Below, one piece after another: positions 28,256-36,898 of a stretch of DNA of 64,000 nt. Position numbers and translations under genes: made by a program. Origin of the DNA: Streptomyces capitiformicae (lineage in GTDB: Bacteria; Actinomycetota; Actinomycetes; Streptomycetales; Streptomycetaceae); assembly GCF_002214185.1 (NCBI RefSeq), contig NZ_CP022161.1, positions 10,785,957-10,849,956 on the forward strand, read 5' to 3'. Positions within the stretch are counted from its first letter, which is position 1, and each line of letters begins with the position of its first letter. The notes beneath the pieces are model-generated. The model was not told the origin of the DNA. It saw only the letters and a program-made list of their open reading frames with translations, and searched no databases.

Positions 28256-29242
28256 CTACGAGGGGAGGGACACTGAGTCGCGTTCCAACAGGCGCAAGGG
28301 GTCCGAGTGCTGCAGACCCTGTCTGGCCTCGGGCCTCCCGACGGGGGTGACTCGCAGTAGGGCCGGCGGCAGCGACGCCAGGGTGAAGTACGTCATCATG
28401 CGGGCACGCGCGAGTCCCAACAGCATCTCGTCGCTGTCCTGAGCCTGGTCGTCAGTACCGGCTCCGCTGTTGTCGGCACCATGGTCCTCGCTCTCCACGT
28501 CGATCACCATGAAGAGGCGTTGTTCAAGGCTTGTGCCGCACAGCACTTTGTGGTGTGGCGCGGGGAGCAGGGTACCCACGTCCAACTGTTTCGCCCCTTT
28601 CAGACGGGAGGGCGTTCGTAGCCAGCGACCTCCCTTCGCCTCGACCAACCAGACTTCGGAATCTGCCGGATGTGTGCCGAACAGGTCGGGCAGGCTGCTG
28701 CTCTTCTCCCAACCCGGAGTGGCTCCGGGCGGTGCTGCGCTTTCAGCATGCGTCGTAGGGCCGAGCCCCATGAGTGTGCGGCAGGCCCATTCGGCCATCG
28801 TCATACCAATGTGATAGCCGAACGCCGTACGGGTCGAGCTTTCCGTTCCGTGGGAGTAGACGGCGCTGGGGATGATCTTCCGTCCCGGCTGTGGCCCTTG
28901 ATCTGTCTGCACGCTGTCGCGCACGAGGTACGCCGACAACGGATACCGCCGTGCCATGATCTCGCGACGGGCCAGTCGGGGTACGGAGGCGACCCAAGGA
29001 GTGATGTCGCGGCCGACTGTGGTGGTGGCGTCGAGCAGGGCTCGCCAGGTCGTGGTGACGAGATAGTCCCCGTCGGGAGGGACGCTGCTCGATGCCGGCC
29101 AGGACTGCCGGGCCATCTCCACCTCTGTGCGCGAGGGACCTTTCGCGGGTTTCAAGGGGGAGCTGCGTCTGACGAATACCGGTACGTCGAAAGCATCGGG
29201 CGCAGACATCGCGATGTCGCTAGCCCCAGGCGGAGGAAGCAT
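28256..29242 (-). CDS. Hypothetical protein with a possible PD-(D/E)XK nuclease motif
   Basis: A soluble protein of about 328 residues; the start is uncertain (ATG 29242 or 29209). It contains AFGYHIGMTMAEWACRTLMG and, near residue 215, DLFGTHPADSEVWLVEAKGG. The hydrophobic strand ending in E-x-K, preceded by an Asp, resembles the core of PD-(D/E)XK nucleases such as restriction and repair enzymes. Without a profile search this is a suggestion only. The C-terminal segment LARARMMTYFTLASLPPALLR looks helical. No transporter or DNA-modification partner is adjacent, and the nearest neighbours are the PKS break and tRNA-Gly. I know of no assigned function. Confidence 0.5.
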   Translation of the reverse strand: MLPPPGASDIAMSAPDAFDVPVFVRRSSPLKPAKGPSRTEVEMARQSWPASSSVPPDGDYLVTTTWRALLDATTTVGRDITPWVASVPRLARREIMARRYPLSAYLVRDSVQTDQGPQPGRKIIPSAVYSHGTESSTRTAFGYHIGMTMAEWACRTLMGLGPTTHAESAAPPGATPGWEKSSSLPDLFGTHPADSEVWLVEAKGGRWLRTPSRLKGAKQLDVGTLLPAPHHKVLCGTSLEQRLFMVIDVESEDHGADNSGAGTDDQAQDSDEMLLGLARARMMTYFTLASLPPALLRVTPVGRPEARQGLQHSDPLRLLERDSVSLPS

Positions 29243-29536
29243 CCGCACACTCTGCCATCGGCTGGGACGCCCGCTGTCTCGGTCAGGCTCGTAAGGTCGG
29301 AGCGGAACGACCAAGGGGCAGCGTGCTCAACCCTCGACAACTGCCGGTTTGCTGGAGCGACTTGTGCGCCATTTGCGCACACTGTGACCCGGGTCACCGA
29401 AAAACGATCTCAGGATTCGAGACGACTGGGCGTCGCGGTGGCCGAACTGCCGCTAAAGGGGTGTGAGAGGGTCGCCTGACCTCCACTTAGGGCACGCGAA
29501 GGGCGCGGAGCCTCCAAATTGGTCTAGACAACAAAC

Positions 29537-29563
29537 AAACCCCAGGCCGCTGACCTGGGGTTT
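29537..29563 (-). terminator. tRNA-Gly terminator
   Basis: Arms AAACCCCAGG (29537-29546) and CCTGGGGTTT (29554-29563) form a 10-bp stem with a 7-nt loop, ending in T residues for minus-strand transcription, 6 nt after the tRNA CCA. A near-identical copy lies at about 5357-5383. Confidence 0.8.
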
Positions 29564-29568
29564 CATCA

Positions 29569-29642
29569 TGGAGCGGGTGACGAGAATCGAACTCGCGCTC
29601 TCAGCTTGGGAAGCTGATGTTCTACCATTAAACTACACCCGC
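29569..29642 (-). tRNA. tRNA-Gly (anticodon CCC)
   Basis: A 74-nt cloverleaf on the minus strand. The acceptor stem GCGGGTG pairs with CACCCGC; the D arm contains GTTTAATGGTAGAAC, the anticodon stem TCAGC/GCTGA encloses TTCCCAA (anticodon CCC), the T arm contains GTTCGATTC, and CCA is encoded. It reads GGG glycine codons. Its 3' half is duplicated at 5319 and its middle at 11019, suggesting use as an integration site. The following genes (dcd and a phosphoribosyltransferase) are read on the other strand. Confidence 0.97.
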
Positions 29643-29935
29643 GTAAGACGCCGGTTGGTGCCGGTGTCGGAACGCGTCGTTACTTTACCTCATGTCGGGC
29701 CCCGCGTGCTGGAAGCGTGGGGCTCGGGTTCGTTTCAGGGGTGGGGATGGGGCTGCGGGGGGCGGGAGTTGGGGCGTACGGTGGAGGGGTGGAAGAGGGT
29801 CTGGGTGGGCCTTCGAGGGACTCGGAGTGCCGCCTGGAGGGCCGTCCCTTTCATCCCGTAATGTGGCTTTCGTCGTCAGGTCGACGTCAGTTCGACAGCC
29901 AGACGCGGCTCTTGGGGAAGGGACTCTTGGACTTG
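29643..29935. other. Intergenic region, G-rich
   Basis: About 290 nt between the tRNA and the small cysteine protein. The plus strand is unusually G-rich with repeated GGGG runs, and no coding signal with a credible start is visible. Confidence 0.5.
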
Positions 29936-30094
29936 ATGGAGCGCACCGTCGTCCGCTGTGCCGATGGGCACGTGTTCAGCACCGCTTCGTTCCCGATGCA
30001 GCAGGCCGAGCGCCTCGGCCCTGGTCGGCTCATGCGCTGCCCTCGCTGCGCGCGGCTGCGCAGCGTCGTGCCGGTGGCCTTGGAGAAGCGGTAG
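29936..30094 (+). CDS. Small conserved cysteine-containing protein, zinc-ribbon-like
   Basis: A 52-residue protein: [18 protein letters not shown] then [16 protein letters not shown]. Two Cys/His pairs (CADGH and CPRC) suggest a small metal-binding fold. I recall similar short proteins next to dcd in Streptomyces, but no function. The start is taken at ATG 29936; a TTG nine bases upstream, behind AAGGGA, is possible. It lies 82 nt before dcd on the same strand and may be co-transcribed with it. Confidence 0.7.
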   Translation: MERTVVRCADGHVFSTASFPMQQAERLGPGRLMRCPRCARLRSVVPVALEKR

Positions 30095-30176
30095 CCGAGG
30101 AGGAACGGTAGGAGTTCGTCGGACGCGCGGTCCGCCCGATTGTGGGGGGTCCGCGCGTCTTGCGTATCCTCGGGAC

Positions 30177-30752
30177 GTGCTTCTCTCAGACAAGGACATC
30201 CGGGCCGAGATCGACGCCGGTCGGGTGCGTATCGAACCGTACGACCCATCCATGGTGCAGCCGTCGAGTATTGATGTGCGTCTCGACCGGTTCTTCCGTG
30301 TTTTCGAGAATCACCGGTATCCCCACATCGATCCGTCCATCGAGCAGGCGGATCTCACGCGGCTCGTGGAGCCGGAGGGCGACGAGCCGTTCATTCTTCA
30401 TCCCGGGGAGTTCGTCCTCGCCAGTACGTATGAGGTCATCACGCTTCCCGATGATCTTGCGTCGCGGCTTGAGGGGAAGAGCTCGCTGGGGCGGCTCGGA
30501 CTCGTTACCCATTCCACCGCCGGGTTCATCGATCCCGGTTTCTCCGGGCATGTGACGCTCGAACTGTCGAATCTCGCGACGCTGCCGATCAAGCTGTGGC
30601 CCGGTATGAAGATCGGGCAGCTGTGCATGTTCCGGCTGACTTCGCCGGCCGAGTTCCCCTACGGCAGTGAGCGGTACGGATCGCGGTACCAGGGGCAGCG
30701 GGGACCGACCGCCTCCCGGTCCTTCCGCAACTTCCACCGGACGCAGGTGTGA
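30177..30752 (+). CDS. dcd: dCTP deaminase
   Basis: A 191-residue protein of standard length. It converts dCTP to dUTP for thymidylate synthesis. Family motifs: LLSDKDIR at the N terminus, [10 protein letters not shown], the catalytic region [23 protein letters not shown] (Glu/Ser/Arg cluster, given here in parts), and the C-terminal [11 protein letters not shown] that closes over the nucleotide. GTG 30177 begins directly at the conserved N terminus. The stop overlaps the GTG start of the next gene by 4 nt, indicating translational coupling within a small nucleotide-metabolism operon. Confidence 0.96.
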   Translation: MLLSDKDIRAEIDAGRVRIEPYDPSMVQPSSIDVRLDRFFRVFENHRYPHIDPSIEQADLTRLVEPEGDEPFILHPGEFVLASTYEVITLPDDLASRLEGKSSLGRLGLVTHSTAGFIDPGFSGHVTLELSNLATLPIKLWPGMKIGQLCMFRLTSPAEFPYGSERYGSRYQGQRGPTASRSFRNFHRTQV

Positions 30753-31264
30753 GCATGTCCCGGGTCCGAGAGAACCTCACGTACGACGCGTTCGGCGTCG
30801 CCGTGCGCGAGCTCGCGCAGGCCATCGCCGATGACGGGTACGAACCGGACATCATCCTGTCCATCGCGCGTGGGGGCGTGTTCGTCGCGGGTGGGCTCGC
30901 TTACGCCCTTGATTGCAAGAATCTGCATCTGGTCAACGTCGAGTTTTATACGGGTGTGGGTACGACGCTTGAAATGCCCGTCATGCTCGCCCCTGTCCCG
31001 AATGTCATCGACTTCTCCCGCAAGAAGGTGCTGATCGCGGACGACGTCGCCGACACGGGCAAGACGCTCAAGCTCGTTCACGACTTCTGTACTGAGACCG
31101 TCGCCGAGGTTCGGTCCGCCGTGATCTATGAGAAGTCCCACTCTCTCGTGAAGTGCGAGTACGTGTGGAAGCGGACCGATGAGTGGATCAATTTCCCGTG
31201 GAGTGTCTTGCCTCCAGTACATAAGTCGGGGGAGGCCTCCAAGGTGAACAGGGAAGCGCTCTGA
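30749..31264 (+). CDS. Phosphoribosyltransferase family protein
   Basis: 171 residues with the type I PRTase signature [17 protein letters not shown] (PRPP-binding loop, near residue 95) and an earlier [15 protein letters not shown] loop. It probably salvages a purine or related base, using PRPP; the base specificity cannot be told. The GTG start overlaps the dcd stop (GTGA), so the two are translated together. An ATG at 30755 is an alternative start. Confidence 0.92.
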   Translation: MSMSRVRENLTYDAFGVAVRELAQAIADDGYEPDIILSIARGGVFVAGGLAYALDCKNLHLVNVEFYTGVGTTLEMPVMLAPVPNVIDFSRKKVLIADDVADTGKTLKLVHDFCTETVAEVRSAVIYEKSHSLVKCEYVWKRTDEWINFPWSVLPPVHKSGEASKVNREAL

Positions 31265-31521
31265 CCTGCGAGGCAACACGATGGCCACTCGACTGATCAT
31301 CGAGGGGCCATTCCTGTGCCCGACCCGCCTGCCGAAGGCAGCCGACTGACAGACTTCCTCGTCCCGAAGCAACTGGGGTGGGGCGGAGTCTTGAGCTGCT
31401 GTGGTTCCTACCTGCTCTGATGGCCCGCAGACGTCCGCGCTTGTCCGCCGTTGTTCGTCTGTGTTGCACGCAGTTACCGGTAGACACTCAAGGGTCCCGG
31501 GGGCGCGATACAGTGCGCGCC

Positions 31522-31818
31522 GTGGACATACCCGGCTGGTTCCTCTGGATCGCTCTCGGTCTGACCGTCTTGCAGGCCCTCGGCCTCGTTCCCGTCATCC
31601 GCCGACTGCGCGGATCCGACTCGTCGGTGCGTTTCAAGGCGCGCCTTGACCTGCTGGACGTCGCCAGCTCCCTACTGCTCTTCGGCGGCTTGCTGCTGAG
31701 CCTCGCAGTGGCGGAATCCTGGTTCTGGCTCGCTTTCGCTGGCGTCGCGCTCATGGCCGCCGTCTACGCCGTGAAGGGTGTCCACTGGCTCCGCGCTCGC
31801 CGCCGTCCCACGGTCTGA
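31522..31818 (+). CDS. Small two/three-helix membrane protein, hypothetical
   Basis: 98 residues from GTG 31522 (GTG 31513 is possible). Three hydrophobic segments are visible: FLWIALGLTVLQALGLV, VASSLLLFGGLLLSLAV and WLAFAGVALMAAVYAV, with a basic C-terminal tail RARRRPTV. No recognised domain. It stands alone, about 257 nt after the phosphoribosyltransferase gene. Confidence 0.6.
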   Translation: MDIPGWFLWIALGLTVLQALGLVPVIRRLRGSDSSVRFKARLDLLDVASSLLLFGGLLLSLAVAESWFWLAFAGVALMAAVYAVKGVHWLRARRRPTV

Positions 31819-32004
31819 TCCAAACGACAGACTTCAACCGCTCCGTGCACTACTTCTTCTTGCCCTGGGTCTTGCCGGGGATCTTGGTGAGCTGGGTTTT
31901 CGCTGGTCAGGGGCGGTGGGCTCGTGCGCCTGGTGGTCGTTGTTGGTCGCCCTTGGCCACTGGTGGGCGGCCTCGGACGGCCCAGAGACGGCCCAGACTC
32001 CCGC

Positions 32005-32502
32005 TCATCGGCCCGCCTCGGAGGCGGTGCCGTTGGCTGATGTGGCTCTCTTGTGTGACCGCATTGCGGTTCGCAGAGCTTCGAGTTCGGTTCGAGGAAA
32101 CGGCCGGCCCCATTGAGACTCGTAGGCTTCTTCGCCCTGCTCGTAGTCGATCCGGTCGAAGGCACGGACGACGGACCGCGCGAGTGCCGTGACGGTGTGG
32201 CGGCCTGACCAGAGAACTACCCCTGAGCTGTCCGGAGCTTGGGCGTCGTCGGCCAGGACCAGGCGGACATCGACCACAGATCCGTCTCTGTGAAAGAACC
32301 ACTGGTACGTCTGTGGCTCTCCCTCCAACTCGGCGCGTGTGTCCTCGTCACCGAGGACGAGCCGGGCAACGGCGTAAAGGAACTCCTCGGGCGCGTCAGT
32401 GATGTAGGAAGCAATGGCCTCTGCCTCACCATGCTCATCAGCCACCTTGATACTCGCCCAGCCGTGACTGCCCAACATCCATGTGATCGCTAGGGAAGGC
32501 AT
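32005..32502 (-). CDS. Hypothetical soluble protein
   Basis: 165 residues, ATG 32502 preceded by GGAGGGGAG, a strong ribosome binding site. The sequence alternates short strands and helices (ITWMLGSHGWASIKVADEHG, TYQWFFHRDGSVVDVRLVL, ALARSVVRAFDRI), acidic overall with a charged C-terminal helix. No family is recognised. The convergent neighbour at 31818 and the divergent gene at 32726 leave it as a single transcription unit. Confidence 0.72.
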   Translation of the reverse strand: MPSLAITWMLGSHGWASIKVADEHGEAEAIASYITDAPEEFLYAVARLVLGDEDTRAELEGEPQTYQWFFHRDGSVVDVRLVLADDAQAPDSSGVVLWSGRHTVTALARSVVRAFDRIDYEQGEEAYESQWGRPFPRTELEALRTAMRSHKRATSANGTASEAGR

Positions 32503-32725
32503 CTCCCCTCCTCCGTGGTGACTCTATGGACTCAGGCGCCGTGTGGCCGAGCCCTCAGCTTGGGAATCGCGGATGGGTTTGCTGCCGACGGGGCTCTGGC
32601 CTGCGTTGAAGGCGCGTTGTTGCAGCTTTGGCAGTCTCCCTCAAACTTCATCGTTGACCGTGGCTGACCGTTCCATCTGGCACGCTTGTGGCAGGGCTAC
32701 TGCCGGAGCGAGCGGAGACGGTACG

Positions 32726-33154
32726 TTGCAAATCGCGGGCGTGGATGTGTACGTAAACCATCCGGTGCTGCACCTGGGTGCCACCGATTGGGTCCCCACT
32801 TCGCTCGACCTGGGGGATGCAGCTGCGGCGAGCTGCGACACTCATGTTGCGGTCCGGGTCCGGCCTCAGTCCGACCTCATCCGAGTGCGCATCTTTCGGG
32901 ACTCTGGAGAGACTTCGGGCGCCGATCCAACGTTCACGACCGTCTTCGACGGCCAGCTCCTCCTGTCGGACGGCCGTTTGGCTGTCGGGGACGTTGAGGG
33001 ACTGACCCGCTTCGTCCGACTAGTGGGGGACCGCGGTGCATGGAACGTGCGTGTGGCGGTGGATGCTCCTGGGTGGGACGCTCGCGCCATCGATGTGACT
33101 CTTGGATGGCCGAGCAATGCTCAAGACCTAATAGCAGTGCGCGGTGACGGGTGA
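32726..33154 (+). CDS. Hypothetical protein, beta-rich
   Basis: 142 residues from TTG 32726, chosen because GGAGA lies 7 nt upstream and the first residues LQIAGVDVYVNHPVLHLG look like a natural strand-rich N terminus; an upstream GTG at 32660 would add 22 residues. The middle contains FTTVFDGQLLLSDGRLAVGD. No known family. It ends 36 nt before the join with a truncated kinase gene. Confidence 0.65.
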   Translation: MQIAGVDVYVNHPVLHLGATDWVPTSLDLGDAAAASCDTHVAVRVRPQSDLIRVRIFRDSGETSGADPTFTTVFDGQLLLSDGRLAVGDVEGLTRFVRLVGDRGAWNVRVAVDAPGWDARAIDVTLGWPSNAQDLIAVRGDG

Positions 33155-33190
33155 CCCCTACTCAAGACCTGGAGCTGGACTCCTCTCCAC

Positions 33191-33760
33191 AGCGCCCGGT
33201 TCGTCTTCGACACCGACCGCCGCACCGCGCGGACCGCACTCGACACCATCGACGCCACCGGCAAGGAGGCCCTCGAAGAGCTGCGCCGCATGCTCACGGT
33301 GCTGCGCGCCGACGGCGACGGCGCCCCGGCCGCCCCGATGCCCGGCCTCGCCCGCCTCGACGAGATGGCCGAACGTGTGCGCGCCGGCGGCGTCCCGGTC
33401 GCCCTGACCGTCGAGGGCACCCCGCGCCCGCTCGCCCCCGGCGTCGAACTGTGCGCCTACCGGGTGGTGCAGGAAGCCCTGACCAACGTCCTGAGACACG
33501 CGCCCGGCGCGAGCGCCGAGGTACGGCTGAGGTACGAGCCGCACCAGGTGACCGTTTCGGTCACGGACGACGGAGAGGGGGTGATTCCGGACAGAGTACG
33601 AACCGACGGCGGACACGGCTTGATTGGCATGCGCGAGCGGGCCAAGCTCTACGGCGGGCAGATCAGCATCGGCCCGCAGGACCAAGGTGGCTTCGCCGTG
33701 CGGCTGACCCTGCCGACCTCCGCGAAGGCCGCCGTGCGGGGGGACGACGCCACCACATGA
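33191..33760 (+). pseudogene. Sensor histidine kinase, 5'-truncated (HATPase half)
   Basis: The frame begins ARFVFDTDRRTART and contains TGKEALEELRRMLTVLR, QEALTNVLRHAPGASAEV (N box) and GHGLIGMRERAKLYGG (G box), the C-terminal half of a NarL/DesK-type kinase. The membrane part and phospho-acceptor helix that should precede it are missing; the join is at about 33190. The stop overlaps the response regulator start (ATGA), so the original operon order is intact at this side. Confidence 0.85.
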
Positions 33761-34413
33761 CCACCGTGCTCGTTGTCGACGACCAGTTCCTCATCCGGGC
33801 CGGACTGGTCGGGCTGCTGCGCGCCGCACCCGGCATCGAGGTGGTCGGCGAGGCCGGCGACGGAGCGGAGGCCGTGACGCTCGCCGCCGAGACCGCCCCC
33901 GAGGTGATCCTGATGGACATCCGGATGCCGGGCATGAACGGCATCGACGCCACCGAACGCATCCTCGCCCAGGCCGCCGACCCCCTGCCCCGCATCCTGG
34001 TGCTGACCACCTTCGACCTCGACGAGTACGTGTACGGCGCACTGCGCGCCGGAGCCTCCGGGTTCCTGCTCAAGGACTCCGGCCCGGAACGGCTGCTCGC
34101 CGCAGTGGCCGCGGTGGGCGGAGGCGACGCGCTCTTCGCGCCCAGCGTCACCCGCCGCCTCGTGGAGGCGTACGCCCGGCAGACCGCCTGCGAGCAGCCC
34201 GCGGATCTGGACGCGTTGACCTCCCGTGAGCTCGAGGTCCTGAAGCTGATCGCCCGCGGCCTGTCCAACCTGGAGATCGCCGACCGCCTCTACATCAGCG
34301 AGGCGACCGTGAAGACCCACCTCAACCGCACGATGACCAAGCTGGACCTGGACAGCAGGGCACAAGCGGTAGTGGTGGCGTACGAATCAGGTCTCGTGAC
34401 CCCGGGCGGATAA
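33757..34413 (+). CDS. Response regulator, NarL/LuxR family
   Basis: 218 residues, complete. The receiver starts VLVVDDQFLIR; the phospho-acceptor Asp lies in ILMDIRMPGMNG and the conserved Lys in FLLKDSG. The output domain is LTSRELEVLKLIARGLSNLEI with ATVKTHLNRTMTKL. Coupled by ATGA to a kinase that has lost its sensor part, so this regulator is probably orphaned in the present arrangement. Confidence 0.93.
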   Translation: MTTVLVVDDQFLIRAGLVGLLRAAPGIEVVGEAGDGAEAVTLAAETAPEVILMDIRMPGMNGIDATERILAQAADPLPRILVLTTFDLDEYVYGALRAGASGFLLKDSGPERLLAAVAAVGGGDALFAPSVTRRLVEAYARQTACEQPADLDALTSRELEVLKLIARGLSNLEIADRLYISEATVKTHLNRTMTKLDLDSRAQAVVVAYESGLVTPGG

Positions 34414-34588
34414 AGACTGGGTGCTCTGGCGGCCCCACGGGCCCGGAGGCTCCATTCGACCGCCAACGATCAAATGCACCGCGCGGGGACTAGGGTTTCG
34501 CCGACCGGCGACCTCGGTCCTTCGGCCGGTCGTTGTCGCGGTGCAGGGCGAGCACTGCGGCGGCGATCCACCCGAAGTCGCGGTATTT
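34414..34588. other. Intergenic/junction stretch
   Basis: No gene is recognised. The minus strand reads KYRDFGWIAAAVLALHRDND before a stop at about 34490, possibly the tail of a lost gene cut at 34588 by the IS5 fragment. Confidence 0.3.
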
Positions 34589-34745
34589 TCCGTCGCCTGG
34601 GCGGACTCCGCCTACGGCGGGACCCTCGTCGACTGGTCCCACTCCTTCCTCGGCATCACGCTCAAGACGGTGCCCCGCCGCCCCGCCGCAAGGACCAGGA
34701 CGGCTTCGCCATGCTCGCCAAGCGGTGGCGGGTCGAGCGGTCCGG
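34589..34745 (+). pseudogene. IS5-family transposase C-terminal remnant, frameshifted
   Basis: Reads WADSAYGGTLVDWSHSF and LGITLKTVPRR in one frame, then KDQDGFAMLAKRWRVERS in another. This order (WADxxYxG, xFxxLxRRWxVERS) is the terminal part of IS5-type transposases and carries the last catalytic Glu. A frameshift lies in the C-rich stretch near 34675-34690. The remainder of the element is absent. Confidence 0.7.
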
Positions 34746-35144
34746 TCCGGCAGTCGCCCGCGCGACCTCGGTGAACGGCCCGTCATTCACGCGCAGTCGC
34801 AGGTACGAGCCGACCGCCTCCGTGTGCGGCGTCTCGAGGGGAGCCGTGGCGACGGCGGTCAGCGCGTACACCCCGCCCTCGGGCGCACGAACGCGGTACG
34901 CGGCGAACCAGCTGCTCCCACGAGGCGCCTCCTCCGCTGTCAGCAGCGCCAGGTACCGCCCCCGCGAGGCACGTCGGTCACGGGCCACCGGGATGTTCGT
35001 ACGCATCGGGGACTCGCCCTGCACGGTGATGACCACCGGTGCCGCACCGCTTCCCATCACCCCGGCCGCCCGGTTCGCCCCCACCACGGACGCCCCCGCT
35101 GCCCCGAGTCCTGCCGCCATCGCCATACGCCTGTCGAAGTCCAT
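34746..35144 (-). pseudogene. N-terminal fragment of a secreted protein
   Basis: ATG 35144 opens a signal peptide-like N terminus (DFDRRMAMAAGLGAAGASVVG) followed by a beta-rich stretch, APVVITVQGESPMRTNIPV and YLALLTAEEAPRGSSWFAAY, resembling the N-terminal sandwich of secreted glycosidases, though I cannot name the family. The frame is cut at about 34745 by the IS5 remnant and runs on as antisense of it to 34662. It is not expected to be functional. Confidence 0.5.
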
Positions 35145-35255
35145 ACATCCAGCAGACGCGTTGAAGGCTCGGCCGGGCGTCGTGCGTGAGGACCACCGGA
35201 CCCGGAGGTGCCTCTCGGGGCGGTCACGGGAAGCGGCGGTGCGTGTTTGGGCGGA

Positions 35256-35768
35256 TCATGAGGACCGCTCGGCGGGGAGGCCGGAATCCCGCTCGTGCGT
35301 CAAGTGGGCCAGGTAGACGTCCAGGGGCTGGACGCGTCCAGGGACGGCTGTCCGAAGGTTCCACCAGCGGATGCACGCGATCTCCTCGTTGGCCTGGAAA
35401 TCGCGGATCGTTGTGGTGCTGCCCGCGAACAGTGCCGCGTACTCGGGTCGGTGATCTGGTGCCAGGAGGAAGCCCGCGTAGCCGATGAACCGCAATGGGC
35501 CGTCGGGTCGCTGGCCGCTTTCCTCCAGTAACTCGCGTACGGCCGCCTGGCGTGGGGATTCCCCCGGTTCCAGGCCCCCACCGGGCAGTTCCCAGCCCTG
35601 GCGCCAGCGGTCGAAGACCATGAGGACACGGTCGGCGTGCCAGAGGGCGACCAATGCCGCCGGCAGTGGTGCGTCAGGAGGTGGGGTCTCTTCCGCGCCG
35701 CGGATGAAGGAGACCAAGGCGTTCCCGCGGTCGTCGACCGCCAGCGGTGGTAGGTCAGGAGACAGCAC
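35256..35768 (-). CDS. Nudix hydrolase
   Basis: 170 residues from GTG 35768 (upstream CAAGG; start not certain). The Nudix box [21 protein letters not shown] is present near residue 70, with the REL-x-EE metal-binding Glu residues. The preceding [17 protein letters not shown] is standard for the family. It hydrolyses a nucleoside diphosphate linked to another moiety; the substrate is unknown. It is divergent from the aldo/keto reductase gene at 35912. Confidence 0.9.
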   Translation of the reverse strand: MLSPDLPPLAVDDRGNALVSFIRGAEETPPPDAPLPAALVALWHADRVLMVFDRWRQGWELPGGGLEPGESPRQAAVRELLEESGQRPDGPLRFIGYAGFLLAPDHRPEYAALFAGSTTTIRDFQANEEIACIRWWNLRTAVPGRVQPLDVYLAHLTHERDSGLPAERSS

Positions 35769-35911
35769 CTTGCCGTGATTCCCGGTATGTTGCCGGAACT
35801 CTCCACTCCGGTCGCGATGGGGCGGATTGTGGTGTGCGCCCCCGGCGCGGCGGCCGCCACTCCGGATGCCAGCCCGGTCGCTGCCTTCGCCGCGCGTGCG
35901 AGACTGCGTCG

Positions 35912-36850
35912 ATGACCTCACCGATGACGATCACCGCAACTGCCGCCGGTACCTGGAAACTTGGGGACTCGACCGTCGGTCGCGTCGGCCTTGGCGCGAT
36001 GCGGCTGACCGGCAGCGCCGCGTTTCACCTCGGGGTGCCCAGGGAGCGTGAGCAGTCGATCGCCGTGCTCCGCCGCGCGGTCGAGCTGGGCGTCAACCAC
36101 ATCGACACGGCCGCCTTCTACTTCTCCTCACTGCGCTCCGCCAACGAACTGATCAACAGTGCGCTGGGCGGCCCGTACCCGGACGACCTCGTCATCGTCA
36201 CCAAGGTCGGGCCGCACCGTGAGTACTCGGGGGAGTGGGGCACCTCCGCCCGACCCGACCAGCTGCGCGGGCAAGTCGAGGAGAACCTGCGGCAGTTGGG
36301 CCGCGACCACCTCGACGTGGTCAACCTGAGGCGGATGCGACAGGACTCCATCGCCGAGCACTTCGGCGCGCTGGCCGAACTGAGGGAGGCCGGGCTGATC
36401 CGCCACCTCGGTATCTCCGCCGTCGAACCCCGGCACCTCGCCGAGGCGCAGGCCATCGCGCCCGTGGTGTGCGTACAGAACCAGTACGGGCTGCACTCCC
36501 CGGACCCCGACGCCGACGAGATGCTGCGGCTCTGCGGCGAACAGGGAATCGCGTTCGTACCGTTCTACGCGATCTCCGGTGAGGCCGGTCCGGAGCGTGC
36601 GAGCCTGGCGGACCGCGACGAACTGCTCGCCGTCGCGCGGGCCCACGACGCCACCACCGCCCAGGTCCGGCTCGCCTGGACCCTTCACCAGGGCCCGCAC
36701 GTTCTCGCGATTCCCGGCACCGGAAACCCGGACCACCTCATGGAGAACGTCGCCGCGGGCGCCCTCCGGCTCACGGAGGACGAGCTGGCCCTGCTGGACG
36801 CCGTGCATCAAGGGCCCCAAGGGCAAAGCGGCGCCAACGGGTTCATATAG
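35912..36850 (+). CDS. Aldo/keto reductase
   Basis: 312 residues, full length. TIM-barrel NADPH-dependent oxidoreductase: [10 protein letters not shown] at the N terminus, [11 protein letters not shown] with catalytic Asp and Tyr (about residues 60-70), VIVTKVG with catalytic Lys, and the C-terminal cofactor site [17 protein letters not shown]. The family's catalytic His position reads VVNLRRM, where many relatives have H, so activity should be checked. The natural substrate is unknown. ATG 35912 is the first sensible start. Confidence 0.92.
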   Translation: MTSPMTITATAAGTWKLGDSTVGRVGLGAMRLTGSAAFHLGVPREREQSIAVLRRAVELGVNHIDTAAFYFSSLRSANELINSALGGPYPDDLVIVTKVGPHREYSGEWGTSARPDQLRGQVEENLRQLGRDHLDVVNLRRMRQDSIAEHFGALAELREAGLIRHLGISAVEPRHLAEAQAIAPVVCVQNQYGLHSPDPDADEMLRLCGEQGIAFVPFYAISGEAGPERASLADRDELLAVARAHDATTAQVRLAWTLHQGPHVLAIPGTGNPDHLMENVAAGALRLTEDELALLDAVHQGPQGQSGANGFI

Positions 36851-36898
36851 GCTGCCGGTTCTGTCCCTGCTGTTCGTCACCACCCGGGAGAGTCACCC

